Below are positions 43,560-54,528 of a stretch of DNA of 64,000 nucleotides, piece by piece. The notes under the pieces are model-generated. The model was not told the DNA's origin. It worked only from the letters and a program-made list of their open reading frames with translations, and ran no database searches. Position numbers and translations under genes: made by a program. Within the stretch, counting starts at the first letter, position 1. Every line of letters starts with the position of its first letter. The stretch covers positions 1,550,001 through 1,614,000 of the forward strand of contig CATOUR010000205.1 of the NCBI GenBank assembly GCA_951848785.1. The letters are read 5' to 3'. Origin of the DNA: Callosobruchus maculatus. Taxonomy: Eukaryota; Arthropoda; Insecta; Coleoptera; Chrysomelidae.

Positions 43560-43935
43560 TGTATTATCTGTCTTTCACGGGTCAATGCACAGCCTATTAT
43601 GAATACAACAAATTTTTCAGTTTCACAACCCTCACCAAACAACAAAGTAGAATATGCCCAAGAACCCCTAAAACGTTGAGGTTTGAGGAAGGTTTTTTTT
43701 TGTTTGCTAATTACTCTGCCGACCCATGCACCAATTTTCAAAATTAATGCAGCATTACCTAATACGATCCTACAGCATGTCGCTACCAAAATCATCACAA
43801 TTACAATGCATGCAGGGGTTGTTGAGATCACGCGACTAAAAAAACGACAATAGACAGACCGATGGAAATGAGTGACGTGGATTTTCATTATGTAGATACG
43901 TATTAACTCATAATCGAAAATATTCACGATCTCAA
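43560..43935 (-). repeat. Uninterrupted relative of the repeat flanking the Ginger-like element
   Basis: The minus strand reads AGTTAATACGTATC then TACATAATGAAAATCCACGTCACTC, corresponding to the junction 678-736 / 2801-2840 with no insertion. It continues with GATCTCAACAACCCCTGCAT and AAATTTGTTGTATTCATAAT blocks shared with 2815-3600. Confidence 0.65.
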
Positions 43936-43985
43936 TATACTCTCCTGACCGATCGTGGTGATAACAAAAATGTATTTCTCCTCAG

Positions 43986-44252
43986 ACGTTGTCGACGACA
44001 GGCAACCACATAACCGTCATCGAGACCTCGCCTGGCCAGTTCGAGCTGGTGGGCAACGGACCAATCACAGTGGCGGGCAAGCTATACTCGCCCCCTGGCG
44101 CCATCCATCCGAAGTACAAAGCAAGCCCTGGCGGCTCCATGGTAACGATGACCTCGCCCTCTGCCGTGCGACAGGCGGTACCCCAACTGTCCTCCGCCCC
44201 TGGAACGTCCAAAGGGCATCAGTCGCATCTGATCGCCGACGAAGACAACTAG
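43986..44252 (+). CDS. Zmynd8: Zmynd8, terminal coding exon (7 of 7 seen)
   Basis: Acceptor GTATTTCTCCTCAG ends at 43985; the frame enters in phase 0 and stops at TAG 44250-44252 after 88 codons. The text is TLSTTGNHITVIETSPGQFE, LVGNGPITVAGKLYSPPGAI, HPKYKASPGGSMVTMTSPSA, VRQAVPQLSSAPGTSKGHQS and HLIADEDN. It is Ser/Pro-rich and ends in an acidic tail. The exon is GC-rich. Its 3' half and downstream sequence recur three times between 44479 and 47500. I see no clear poly(A) signal within the first few hundred bases after the stop. Confidence 0.8.
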   Translation, partial: TLSTTGNHITVIETSPGQFELVGNGPITVAGKLYSPPGAIHPKYKASPGGSMVTMTSPSAVRQAVPQLSSAPGTSKGHQSHLIADEDN

Positions 44253-44359
44253 CGGTGTGCGAGGAGGCCGCGTAGAGTTTGGGTGTGCGTCGACCTGGAT
44301 TGAGACTGAATTGGATAAGTGGAATTCCCTATCCGTTTTTTTATATGAGTGATACACAA

Positions 44360-44655
44360 TCGATCAGGTCGCGAAACGCGTTGCAATGTATAGAACTAAA
44401 GAAAAATACTTTGTTCACAAGATTTTGGGTCCTACTAGTTAAACGTTTCTTTTGAGCGACTGAGGTGGTATAAGCCTCCGGAAGCGGCTCCGTGGTAACG
44501 ATGACTCCGCCCTCTGCCGTGCGACAGGCGGTGCCCCAACTATCTATCGCCCCTGAGGCGTCCAAAGCCACATAGAATTTGGGTGTGCGTCGACCGAGAT
44601 TGAGACTGAATCAGATAAGTGCAATTCCCTATCCGTTTTTTTATATGACAACTAA
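44360..44655 (+). pseudogene. Second copy of the Zmynd8 terminal exon
   Basis: From 44479 the sequence repeats the exon's 3' half: GSVVTMTPPSAVRQAVPQLS then IAPEASKAT and TAG, followed by the same 3' flank as the original (TTTGGGTGTGCGTCGAC, AATTCCCTATCCG). The frame is open over this part. Residues such as IAP/EAS replace SAP/GTS, and the SHLIADEDN end is deleted. An upstream block (ACTTTGTTCACAAGAT ... GACTGAGGTGGTATAAG) is shared with the third copy. Confidence 0.75.
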
Positions 44656-45645
44656 AAAGAAGGTAAGACTTCGTTTTAGCGGAAACCGACATGAGGGTTG
44701 AGAGTGGTGTCAAACGACTTCGTTTGACGTCCTGAATCGAACGGACCACTCTCAGACCAAGTAAACGTTCTAGTGAAAAACTACGGCATTTTTAAGTTTC
44801 ATTACCTAACCTAACTTATCCAAAAAAAGTTGACTCAAACTCGACCACTTCCAGAGTGAGGAAACATGCAGGTAAAAATCTACGTAACTTTGAAATTTGG
44901 GAATTTCAGTACCTTACCTGACATAACTTAACCAAATCGGTCGGGCTAAGAAGGGGTTGTCAATCGACTCGGTTTAATATCCTGACTCGAATTGTATCAG
45001 TTGATAGACTGTAAAACGTTTGGGGCCTATTCCGGCACACTGAATAAACTGAATAGGTGACAACCCTAGGTACCTACCTGGGGTTATGTTGCCTAGAGTA
45101 TTCAAAATCTACATTGGTCATTGGTATTGTTGGTCTGGGGGGCATGCAAATGAACAAACATAATTCAACTTAAACTTACGTAATTTCTAGGAGCATTAAG
45201 AGTTCATAGTATCATAACTTTTGTATTTTCCATTTCTTGGTGTTGCTTCTGGTGTCGTTGTAGCCTACTCGTCAAGTACTTTCGAATTGACCATATATTT
45301 CTTGAAAAAAAACATCGAAATTTTGAAGTCATTTTAAGGTTGCTTTTAAAATTTCAAAGAGGCGTAGATTTTCATCAGGTCATTTTCTCAGTCTAGGAAT
45401 GGTCTAATCCCGCTCAAGGCGTCAAACCGAGTCAATTAACACTTCTTTAAACCCCATTTAATCCATTTTGACCTCAACGACTTGACCGGTCGAATAAAGT
45501 TAGGTTGGGTACTAAAACTTTAAAGTGCCGTAGTTTTTCACCGGAGCGTTTCCTCGGTCTGGGAATGGTCTCGTTTTACTCAGGACGTCAAACCGAGTCG
45601 ATTGACACTATTCTCAACCGTCATTTCGGTTCTCGCTAAAACTAA
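44655..45645. mobile_element. Long-TIR (Foldback-like) element between exon copies 2 and 3
   Basis: The left arm 44655-45020 and right arm 45330-45645 are inverted relatives (GAAAAACTACGGCA, GTTTGACGTCCTGA, GTTGAGA.T(A/G)GTGTCAA). Each arm contains diverged subrepeats of about 120 bp. The spacer 45020-45330 has no ORF. The structure resembles the element at 16455 but the sequence is unrelated. Confidence 0.6.
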
Positions 45646-45692
45646 GTCTAGCCAAAAAGGATACTTTGTTCACAAGATATTGTGTCCTACTA

Positions 45693-45865
45693 CACCTTTT
45701 TCAGCTGTAGTTTCTAAAGCGTCAAGTAATAATTCAAAACGGTCAAGTAAATTTTCTCGTCATTCTAAATTCAAACTGACAGGTTTAATTTATACGAGTT
45801 GGAAAATTAACTTGACCGTTTTGAATTATCACTTGACGCTTTAGAAACTACAGCTGGAAAAGGTG
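45693..45865. mobile_element. 173-bp TA-flanked MITE inside exon-copy unit 3
   Basis: CACCTTTTTCAGCTGTAGTT and its inverse, arms of about 60 bp (TCTAAAGCGTCAAGT, TAATTCAAAACGGTCAAGT), flanked by TA. The homologous place in unit 2 (about 44433) reads GTCCTACTAGTTAAACG with no insertion, giving the empty site. Tc1/mariner-type MITE. Confidence 0.9.
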
Positions 45866-45889
45866 TAGTGAAAAGTTTCATTTAAGCGA

Positions 45890-46060
45890 CTGAGGTGGTA
45901 CATGACTCCGTTCTGTGACGTACGACAGGCGGTGCCACAGCTATCTTCCGCCCCTGGAACGTCCAAAGAGCAGCAATCGCATCTGATCACCGACGAAGAC
46001 AACTAGCGCCACGTAGAATTTGGGGGCGCGTCAACCGAGATTGAGGCTGAATTAATTGGA
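45890..46060 (+). pseudogene. Third copy of the Zmynd8 terminal exon
   Basis: Reads MTPFCDVRQAVPQLSSAPGT then SKEQQSHLITDEDN and TAG, in open frame. It keeps the full C-terminal end of the parent exon (SHLIADEDN in the parent). Upstream GACTGAGGTGGTACATG is shared with copy 2. Downstream (GAATTTGGGGGCGCGTC, GATTGAGGCTGAATT) it matches the parent 3' flank until about 46056. The first half of the exon is missing. Confidence 0.75.
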
Positions 46061-46074
46061 GCTTGCTACAAGGC

Positions 46075-47345
46075 TTAGGGTCTTCTTCTTCAGGTGCCAT
46101 CTCCATTCAATGAAGGTTGTCGCAAATTTCGACCCTGAGTGGTTCGACTCAAAGATAATGAGACACCAGTCTAATCGCTTATGATTTTTAACCATGAATG
46201 TTGTCTACGAGCAGGACCACGTTCTCCTTCGATTTTCCTTCTAATTACTTGTTGTTAAGGTATATGTGTCCCAGATAAGCGGTTTTTCCTTGTTTTATTA
46301 TTGTAAATAACTCTCTTTTCCTGCTCATATATCTGAGCACTTCATCATTATATGTTGAGTCCATGATAGTTTTGGTAGTCTACGGAAGTTCCACATTTCA
46401 AAAGCCTCGAATCTGTTGATTTTGTTCAACACATTTCATGTCTAACCTTGAAGAGCCAAAACTGATGACACTCATGATGACAGAAAATATTCTCGCACGT
46501 CAGTTTGTATTCATCTTTTAATACTGATTCAGTCAAAAAATAAATGAAAAGTAGGACTGGCTTTCATTTTGACTGACAGTACAAATCCATAGATCAGTTT
46601 TAATGAAAAGGTGTTCTCACGTTCATTATCTGTTCAGTGTCACTGAATCAGTCAAATCGATTCAGCGAAGCTCAATCGTGAGAATCCACCTTTACATAAT
46701 AGGTTGATCATCTTTAGGGATATGACTGGCTTGTTCTACGTGTGATCTTGCTTCAACGTCAGGGTCTACATTTGTCGTTATGTAGCTGCCAAGATATTTA
46801 AATTTCTCAACTTTCTCTATTGCGGTGTCATAGATGTTTATGTTCAGTTGTGGGTTTGGAAATCTTGTAATGGCCATTACTTTAGTTTTTGTTACATTCA
46901 TTTTCATGTCTAGTTGATCTCCTACTTCTACAACTTTGTTGAATAGGCGTCGAAGGGCTTCTGGACTGTCTGCAAGGATAACCGTGTCGTCTGCATAACT
47001 TATGTCCTGCCGTTAATTTCAATTCCATCTTCGTCATTGCGCATTTCTTGGTTGAACATACATATTAAATACTATTAGCGACAAACACAACTCTTTCGTA
47101 CCCCCTTTTCTATACACACCGGTTCTGATGTCGTTTGTCCATATCTGAACGTTGCTTTTTAGTTCAAATAAAGATTTCTAATAAACTAGATGTCTTGTTT
47201 GTCTAATCCTTTTTTCTGTAGTAATGTCTGAAGGACGGTGTGATCGAGCGCTTTCTCGTAGTCTATGAAATGGGCATATACATCTTTCATCATGTCTCGA
47301 CCTATTGTATTGTATAGGGTAACTAAGAAAATAACAAGGTTTTAT
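46075..47345 (-). pseudogene. RTE-like reverse transcriptase remnant, split by a MITE
   Basis: The minus strand gives HFIDYEKALDHTVLQTLLQK, DEDGIEINGR, an SPEALRRLFNKVVEVGDQLD block, then MKMNVTKTKVMAITRF, KVEKFKYLGSYITTNVDPDV and the 3' part in 46080-46430. The middle has deletions and the YADD region is broken. A Harbinger-like MITE relative occupies about 46436-46690. The second, longer-framed relative is at 50232-50890. It sits between exon copies 3 and 4. Confidence 0.7.
46436..46690. mobile_element. Partial copy of the AGGCGGG MITE family (empty relative of 7861-8649)
   Basis: Shares TATTCTCGCACGTCAGTTTG, TGAAAAGTAGGACTGGCTTTC and the right end GAGAATCCACCT|TTA with 7861-8649. Its left end is missing. 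It lacks the 451-bp insertion seen at 8083-8533. Confidence 0.65.
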
Positions 47346-47370
47346 GTTGTACAAATGGAAAGTGTTTCAT

Positions 47371-47500
47371 ACCACTGCAGTGGTATAAGCACTGGGCATG
47401 TGGAAAACGATGCTTCAGCTTCTGGGATGCCCTAGTGGCAGTTATCACATCGAAGAGGATAACTAGCGGTATTGAGGCTGAATATAATGGTTGGAAGTCC
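47371..47500 (+). pseudogene. Fourth, degenerate copy of the Zmynd8 terminal exon
   Basis: GTGGTATAAG then, after decayed sequence, GCTTCTGGGATGCCC, CAGTTATCACATC, GAAGAGGATAACTAGCGG and TTGAGGCTGAAT align with copy 3 (GACGAAGACAACTAGCG; TTGAGGCTGAATTAATTGG). The frame is lost. It lies directly after the RTE remnant that separated it from copy 3. Confidence 0.6.
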
Positions 47501-47797
47501 TTTGTCTCTGTGAGATCGGAAACACATTAAGAGCCAAACAGGCTTTGTCAATATCGTCGGTGTACTGCAAAAAATGACAGTCAGGTTCCTCGCAAATGGC
47601 TGTTAAAAGTAATAAATTATTTCAGTAACAAAACAATCAACGTGTTTTTCAGAAAACAAAGAACTCATTAAAAAATGCGGGTTATAGTATTATAGACATA
47701 AGGTTCAGTGGCCTTATCCAAAACTTTGAGGAACTATATTATTCTGACTCTGTCACGCTTGATGTTGAAAAAATATATTAATATTGGTCAAAATAAA

Positions 47798-47803
47798 TTT
47801 TAT
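47798..47803 (-). terminator. Poly(A) signal for the minus-strand candidate exon
   Basis: AATAAA on the minus strand, 41 bases after the TAG of the candidate exon at 47844. Confidence 0.4.
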
Positions 47804-47843
47804 TTTTCTTGAGATAGTGTACATGATCAATCATACTTAAAAC

Positions 47844-47999
47844 TAGAAGTCTGATTCCGATTCAAAACAGTTTGGTTCCAAGGCATTGTTTTTCTTGTTC
47901 CTATCTATAGGGAGGTACTTTATGCCAGCTTTGATAGTCAAGTCAAGTTGATCATTTTTACCTGCTGCTTTATTGGTTCTATCTATAGAATTAATCATA
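47844..47999 (-). CDS. Candidate last exon of a converging minus-strand gene
   Basis: The minus strand reads MINSIDRTNKAAGKNDQLDL, TIKAGIKYLPIDRNKKNNAL, EPNCFESESDF, then TAG at 47846-47844. An acceptor-like TTCTATAG would place the exon start at 47983 (D)RTNKAAG. The acidic/aromatic C-terminal end, the non-repetitive composition and an AATAAA 41 bases past the stop are what a true 3' exon looks like. I do not recognise the protein and found no upstream exon before the window's repeat-rich stretch, so it may belong to a gene starting beyond 48 kb or be chance. Confidence 0.35.
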
Positions 48000-50230
48000 A
48001 AATTTTAGTATTAGAAATAGACACATTCATTTTTAGTCGATTTTTGACTTGGTTGCTTTTTGCAGTATACTGACGATATACCAGGTAACTACTACGAAAG
48101 AATATCAGGTTGCAACGTTTTTGCCAATGTAATTTCTAAAACTCATCCTGTGGTTGTCTCTCTGTTCAATTTCACTTCACTGACCCATCAATGAAAATCA
48201 TATATGCTTGAAGATACATTTTTACAAACGTTTTCATCTCTGTACTTACTGTACTCTGTACAAAACAAGGTTTTTTTGTCTTTCCCTGCTATTAGGTGCT
48301 AAGTGTCGAAAAAATTATGAAAGAAATTAAGCACGATACATTTAAAAATGAGAATAGTTTTGATTTCTAATTATTTTTTATTTAAATCGCATAGGGATAT
48401 TAAGACATTTAAAATTAACCGCCTTAGCTTTTTCCTGTATGTATGTATCTTGAATAAACCCGCAATCTTTCCGTATCATAGCTTAGTTCCAGCATCTCTA
48501 ATAATTTCGCTCAAAAACTCCAGAGAAAACGCTCGCTGTCCAATTTTGGAGACATTTCGACGCATATTTGTTAAAAGTTGTGTAACAAATTAGGTACTAA
48601 TTTCGGACCTCGAGAATATACTAAATGCAAGGTTTTGTAGCCTGTGAGAGAGTTTCGTCATGTTTCAATAGTCCTGTTATAAGAACCTCATGTATGTAAG
48701 TAAACGTTTTTATTAGAGGGTCAGCGAAAAACGATGGAACCACCGACTATTAAAAGATGGAACAGAGAAAACCACAAGATAAGTTTTAGAAATAATATTA
48801 ACCTGAGAAAGACTATATGCGTTTTAAACTATCTCAGTCTCGCGTCTACTGACAAAGCGTTAAAAGAACCTACGAATATACCAACGCTTTGGACCGATAA
48901 TAGCACCTACTTACTATGATTTAATAGGTCATATCACAGGTGAGAAAAAACGTCCCATGTTGAAAGCTCAATAGATGTCTTTACAATATTTCTAATTTAT
49001 GCGTCTTTTTCTGGTACCGACATACGTCTATTAAAATGTCAGCTTCTAAACTAATAATATCCAACAGCTTTGGCACATGTGACATGTCCCACTAAAGCAT
49101 AGTGTGGGGAAGAAAAAAACAGGTTAAATGCAGAGAAAAAATTAACTCACTGATCGTTCTTAAGAATGATATCAAAAGATTAACCAACCTACGACTTGCG
49201 TGGTGTTTTTTAAACTAAACGATTTTCATTCAACTGTGTATATAAACAGTTCTAAAACACATTATTCAATAACTTTTTTGTGTTGATTTTAGAAAAATAC
49301 CACTTATTAAAGAGACTCTTTGTAATATCTAAAGTATGTAGCAGTTTACATAATATCTATATATTGTAACTTATAATCTATCCTATTCTTCGATATAATG
49401 ATGCGACTGCGTATAATAAAAACATGTTTGTTATATATTTGTTTTTTTGTTGTATGAACTATTCGTTATCAAGGCTTCATTTGACTGCATGTATTTTTGT
49501 TCGTTTGTATGGTACATTTGCACATACCAATTAGATGTCTTAGTGATGTGACAACTTCTAACCAGTGTTATACATTTAAACTCTTTGTACATGGAGGCAT
49601 CCTATCTTTATGTTTTGATTGCATGGTAAACATTATTTAAGGGGTTCCATTCCAAAACTCGTCTTGTCCACTTGACATAATTTTTCACAAAGTGTGACAT
49701 TTTTTTAATGGAAGTACAAAAATATGAGGTAACCAAAAATTGACAAGTGGAAACATTATCACAATGGGGGTAGTATTTCAGGACTGGATTCAAATCTAGT
49801 TTTCTTCATGTCGAAAATAAAGTGGATGAGGCGAGTTTTTACATGTTAGCTTGGATAAAGCAAATTATGAAATGATAAAAAGTGTCATAAGAGTAATATT
49901 TATATTAATTTAATAAAAAATCAGGTAAATAAAAAAACTCGTTATCCATATTGTGGCCAAAAAAACAATTTTTTTTCTGAAAACACTGTCGCATTAATGC
50001 TACGTCTTCTTTACTCAGCAGCAAGTCAAATAGCTCCGAATATGCCAATATGGTCGCTTGATGCGTAATAACATTGTGCAATCACGCCACACAAATGCCG
50101 AATTTCTATTGGTCCCCCAGGATAAAGCAAGTTTTGGAATGATATAGGCGATGGATAAGGCAAGCTGTCCATGCTTTTAACATAGGATGTGGAAACTTTT
50201 GACTTGTTTAAAGTGAATAATCGCATAGGT
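48000..50230. other. Stretch without recognised gene
   Basis: AT-rich. It holds one CTTATCCTGTGG dispersed repeat (48120-48235; here ACTCATCCTGTGGTTGTCTC). A 61-codon ORF at 48734-48919 begins MEPPTIKRWNRENHKIS but shows no family pattern or splice context I trust. A minus-strand block near 49640-49800 is likewise unassigned. Confidence 0.45.
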
Positions 50231-50231
50231 G

Positions 50232-50890
50232 ACTGTTCATATAAGACATAATTACTTGTTGTTAGGGTATATGTGGCCCAGATAAGCGGTCTTTCCTCGT
50301 TTTATTGTTGTAAGTCACTCTCTTTTCCTTCCCATACATCCGAGCACTTCATCATTATTTGTCGAGTCCATGATATTTTTAGTAGTCGACGGAAGGTCCA
50401 CATTTCAAAAGCCTCAAATCTGTTGATTGTATCCACTTTTAATGTCCATGTTTTTGCTCCATGCTAAGAACTGAGTGCACCTATGGCTTTACAAAACAGT
50501 ATCTTATGTTTAAGTTCAAGGTTGCGTTACATAATAGGTTGTTCATCTTTAGGGATATGGCTGTGGCTTGTTCTACGCGTGATCTTACTTCAACGTCAGG
50601 GTCTGCATTTGTCGTTATGTAGCTGCCAAGATATTTAAATTTCTCAACTTTCTCTATTGCGGTGTCATAGATGTTTGTGTTCAGCTGTGGGTTTGGAAAT
50701 CTTGTTATGGCCATTACTTTAGTTTTTGTTAAATTCATTTTCTTGTCTAGTTGATGTCCTACTTCTACAACTTTGTTGAATAGGCGTTGAAGGGCTTCTG
50801 GACTGTCTGCAATGATAACCGTGACGTCTGCATAACGTATGTTGTTCAATGTTCTGCCGTTAATTTTTATTCCATCTTCGTCAGACATCG
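50232..50890 (-). pseudogene. RTE-like reverse transcriptase remnant, second copy
   Basis: The minus strand frame 50888-50481 reads MSDEDGIKINGRTLNNIRYA, then DVTVIIADSPEALQRLFNKV, VEVGHQLDKKMNLTKTKVMA and KVEKFKYLGSYITTNADPDV. The catalytic motif is YADV instead of YADD. Further 3', other frames give WTLKVDTINRFEAFEMWTFR and RLLKISWT, the usual RTE thumb. It matches the remnant at 46075-47345 closely, so the two come from one family. Confidence 0.75.
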
Positions 50891-50894
50891 CTAT

Positions 50895-51570
50895 CTCATT
50901 TTTCGTAAGGCGAGTTTTGGAATGGAACCCCTAATTTGTAGGCTATATGTTCTTTTTATTTTGATATACCAATCGCCTTTATAGATTTGATTTGAAACCT
51001 CTACAGAGCTGTTATAATGTTTTTTCGTGATAATAAAATCCCATCTGTATATAAGTAGGTTAGCAATCGATCTGAATTTCATGGATTGTATTTGTAAATA
51101 TAAGCATATAGTTAGTTATAATGACTGATTTTAGTTATGTAACAGTTTAAGTGTATATGGTTAAGTTATATACTTTTTGGAAAGAAGAAAGCTTTAGTTG
51201 TTTCACGAATTTTTTGAGCAGAGTATTCGTATGTATCGTTAAGTTTTTGTATTAGTATAATTTCGTCATATTTTGTAAATAAATATTTAAAATTATTGTT
51301 TTTTTTCTATGTAAGTACATTAAGCCAAAAGTGAAAGTAAAGATTTATTGCAAGAATAGACATTTGTTGCTCCTTTTTTTAATCAAATGGGCTAAGAAAT
51401 GTTGAGTGCTGAAACCAAATTAATGCTTCAAAAGCTAAACATCTTAAACTCAGGGGGTTAACTATTCCACTCATTTTTTGTTCTATTCTGCCTAGATTAT
51501 AATCTTTTCATTCGGATTGACCGTCTTCGTTGTCGACGACAAGCTATCTTCCACAATCACTATTTGCAGT
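50895..51570. other. Stretch without recognised gene
   Basis: AT-rich sequence between the RTE remnant and the next TIR element. I see no ORF with family features and no TIR pair. Confidence 0.5.
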
Positions 51571-51574
51571 CTAA

Positions 51575-52345
51575 AGGCTGATTCACACATACGGTACTGT
51601 GCACCGACTGTGTGCCGACTGTGTTGATTTGAACTGAATCGGTCATCCAAAGTTTTCATTGGAATGTATTGAATTACTGTTTTTAATTCAGGCATATAGG
51701 TCTAGGCGCAGACTGTGCTCCGACTGTGTTGTTTCCGACCGCTCTGAAAGTGATTTCTCAAGGTTACGGTCCGACACGGTAGGAGCATGGCACGTGCACA
51801 ACCGCCGTAGTGTGAACTATTGAAAGGCGACCACAGAGCGAGAGCGCCCGTCATGATTCGGCCAGCGCTCGTTGCTTTCCGGGCGTCTCGATTCCCGATT
51901 CGTCATTACACAATTCGTACAGGAGCACCTTGTTCTTAGCATTTCAAGAAAATTCGTTTGTTGATGTTAATAGGCGGAAAAAATGCCTGTTAATGAAGAT
52001 TGTATGATTATCTATGTGCAAGAGCATGAATGTTTATACAATCTAAAACATAAAGATTACGACAATAATCTAGTAAAGGACAATATTTGCGAATAAATTG
52101 AACTCAACGTCCTTAAGAGTGTAAAAATAAGTGGGCAAATGTTTCTCCTTTTTTGTGCCTCTTCCATGAATACTAGATACGTTCCGCACGCTATGATTAC
52201 GTCCTCCTCTGTTCGATCCATACCGCCAACTAAACGGACAGTAGTACAGTACGGACACGACATGGCTGGTGTGAATATACACAACACAGCACAGTCGATG
52301 CGCGGTCATGACACAGTCGGTGCAGCCGTATGTGTGAATCGGCCT
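51575..52345 (+). mobile_element. PIF/Harbinger-like element retaining a MADF exon
   Basis: AGGCTGATTCACACATACGG at the left; its inverse with one mismatch (CCGTATGTGTGAATCGGCCT) at the right. The TIR continues with GCACCGACTGTG motifs, several times repeated. Flanked by TAA (51572-51574 and 52346-52348). The interior encodes the first half of a MADF domain (51983-52096). Harbinger elements carry a second, Myb/MADF-like DNA-binding gene, which this would be. Confidence 0.75.
51983..52096 (+). pseudogene. MADF domain, N-terminal half
   Basis: ATG at 51983 opens MPVNEDCMIIYVQEHECLYN, then LKHKDYDNNLVKDNICE and TAA. (I/V)....E..CLY...HKDY.(D/N)N..K is the first helix-turn of MADF/Myb-like domains. 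Shortly after, another frame reads CKNKWANV, the CK.(R/K)W.N(L/V) core expected about 15-20 residues further on. So the domain is present but frame-shifted. It would be the DNA-binding accessory gene of the surrounding Harbinger-type element. Confidence 0.6.
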
Positions 52346-52349
52346 TAAT

Positions 52350-53530
52350 ATACCAGCTATGTTATTTCTGGTGGAAAAAAATGTCCGAATTTCCAAACTA
52401 CGAATGCCATCCCTGTCTGAGGAAAACAGAGGAGTACTGGCCTTTGTACACAGCAACCCATGCTGCTCTAGAACCCAGTAGAAAGGACATCTTACCCGCT
52501 CACCCTAGAAAAACAACTGGCAGTCCCGTAACCAGGGTTTCACTTTCGGAGGGGGGCTCACTAGCTTAATCATCTGACATGTTGGGGAGGGGGAGTGGTG
52601 GAAACCGGGAACAGTCAGGTATCACCACCACCAACATCCTAATGAAGGGCGTCTTGGGTATCAGGTATCACCATTTTTGGCGAGCAAAAAGGGAGGTGGG
52701 TAGGTTTCCGTTTCTTAAGCATCCTGAAGGAGCAGTAGAGAAGCGTCACCGTTAAAACAAAAAGTTTTGTAGCACCTACCCACTATGGAAAAAACCGAAC
52801 AGGTGACAGCCCTACCTAGGGGGACTTTTTGAGTATTCGAAATATTCAAAGCCTATTTTTATCTATATACCCCCAGCACCTGGGGGGCTTGAGCTCGATA
52901 TATTTTTTTGCTGACTATTATGCCTTCTTTGATATCAAAAAATAAACTAGGTGTATCAAATATGGAACAACCACACGATATGAATACAATGTTACATGTT
53001 TTAGTGCTGTATATATTTTACATTATCAATGCACTGAACTCAAAAAATATACCCTACTTGGGTGTAAAGGTGAAACATAAAAGTAATTTCTCTGAATTCT
53101 GAGCAAAAACTGTATGCAACATAATATTCGTGTGTGTCCGTAAATTCAACTGTTTCAGAATTTTTTTATTTTCATCAACACCAAAACAAGGAAATTTGGC
53201 ATAAACTGCAAATAGCTTTTCAGCGATGTATCACTATAGTCAGTAATACTATTAGAAATAGCATTCACTGTTGGCTTCTAATTAACAGTGCTGTTCCTAA
53301 GTGGCGCCGGGAAACAGTAACAAAGCCTACACAGAACACGAGGCTAGTGACCAAAGTAGTCGATGCCGATGACACAGAAGTAAAAAAAACTGTTAATATC
53401 GTCTATTTGTCAATTATTCTATGAACAACACTTAGAACTCATATTGGATACCTAGAAACCCTAAAATAATGTTTGTTTAAATTTGATTGAGACTTGTCTT
53501 CTAAGCTCATAGTCTATATTAATTGTAGGG
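52350..53530. other. Stretch without recognised gene
   Basis: Mixed sequence; the G-rich part around 52540-52620 and a CCTACCTAGG-containing block near 52810 resemble the spacer of the long-TIR element at 45060. ORFs at 52330, 52908 and 53134 show no family features. Confidence 0.45.
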
Positions 53531-53739
53531 TAAAGTATCAACAGTTTAGAAATACACAGGGTGTTGTATGACAAATTAATGGAAAATACTTCAGGAGAAT
53601 ACTGTATAGCTCATTTCCAACAAAAAAGTCATATAAAGTAGGGCCCGATTTCAACTGTCAGAGATAAATTGATTTTTAAAGATTTTCATTAAAATGCAGT
53701 CCTCCAAACGAAGACCCTAATAAAACAAACTTTTATTGT

Positions 53740-54085
53740 CGGATTTTGGAATTAGTCTTTGAAAATATGCTACCACGTCATTAACAACTAAAAGAAAGTG
53801 ATCATGTCAAACACTTCGCGAGATAGTGTCAAAATTCTAGTTATCCACTGGTACCACAAACTTGTTGTTGTAAATGTGATAAATGTAGGCAACAATATTG
53901 TATTTTAATAAAGGCATATTGGATCCCAGAGAGCGCAAAATTTCAACAAACCGTTGGGCAAAAACTTGTCATCGGATTTTAATTTTTGTTCTGGATACTT
54001 GAATAATGTGCTATTACATCATGATTAGTCGTAAAAGTGATAGGTTAATCAAAACTTCGGTATAGGCTCTCAAAATTGTATAATT
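53740..54085. repeat. Diverged ~232-bp tandem repeat, left of the Jockey-like LINE
   Basis: The block TCGGATTTT...AATATGCTA.CACGTCATTAA...AAAAG.AAGTGAT recurs at 53743 and 53974. The same sequence in inverse orientation lies at 58228-58640, directly after the LINE. The two therefore flank the LINE as an inverted pair. Confidence 0.6.
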
Positions 54086-54528
54086 TTAGAAGATAACTTC
54101 AAGTTGTAATTTAAAATCGATTCGTCTTAAAAAGTCTCTACGCAAGCAAGCAGAACTTGCAGGCCACGTTATAAAGTATCTGGTATCCCTAGATTTTCAG
54201 AAATGTATGGACTTATCCGTCTAAAGTATCCTACTTAAAAAAGTTGCATCTTCGACGTTCACATGAAGCGTAAATCGACAAAAATCCATTTTTCTGAAAG
54301 GATAGTCTTTTTTCAAAATGTGAACTGGCATGCAATGGTACGGACAGAGACCAGTTGTTTGCACAGTGAACCACACCTTCCACTGCGAAATACCGTATTG
54401 AGGCGATTTGCAACAGCGTAGGTGGATGCTTATAGGATGCGCTAGTACACATGGCGAGCGGTATAGCGGTACAGTAGAGCAAAAGCACAGGTGATGGGAC
54501 ACTGAAGTGTGAAGCGTGGTATAAAAAT

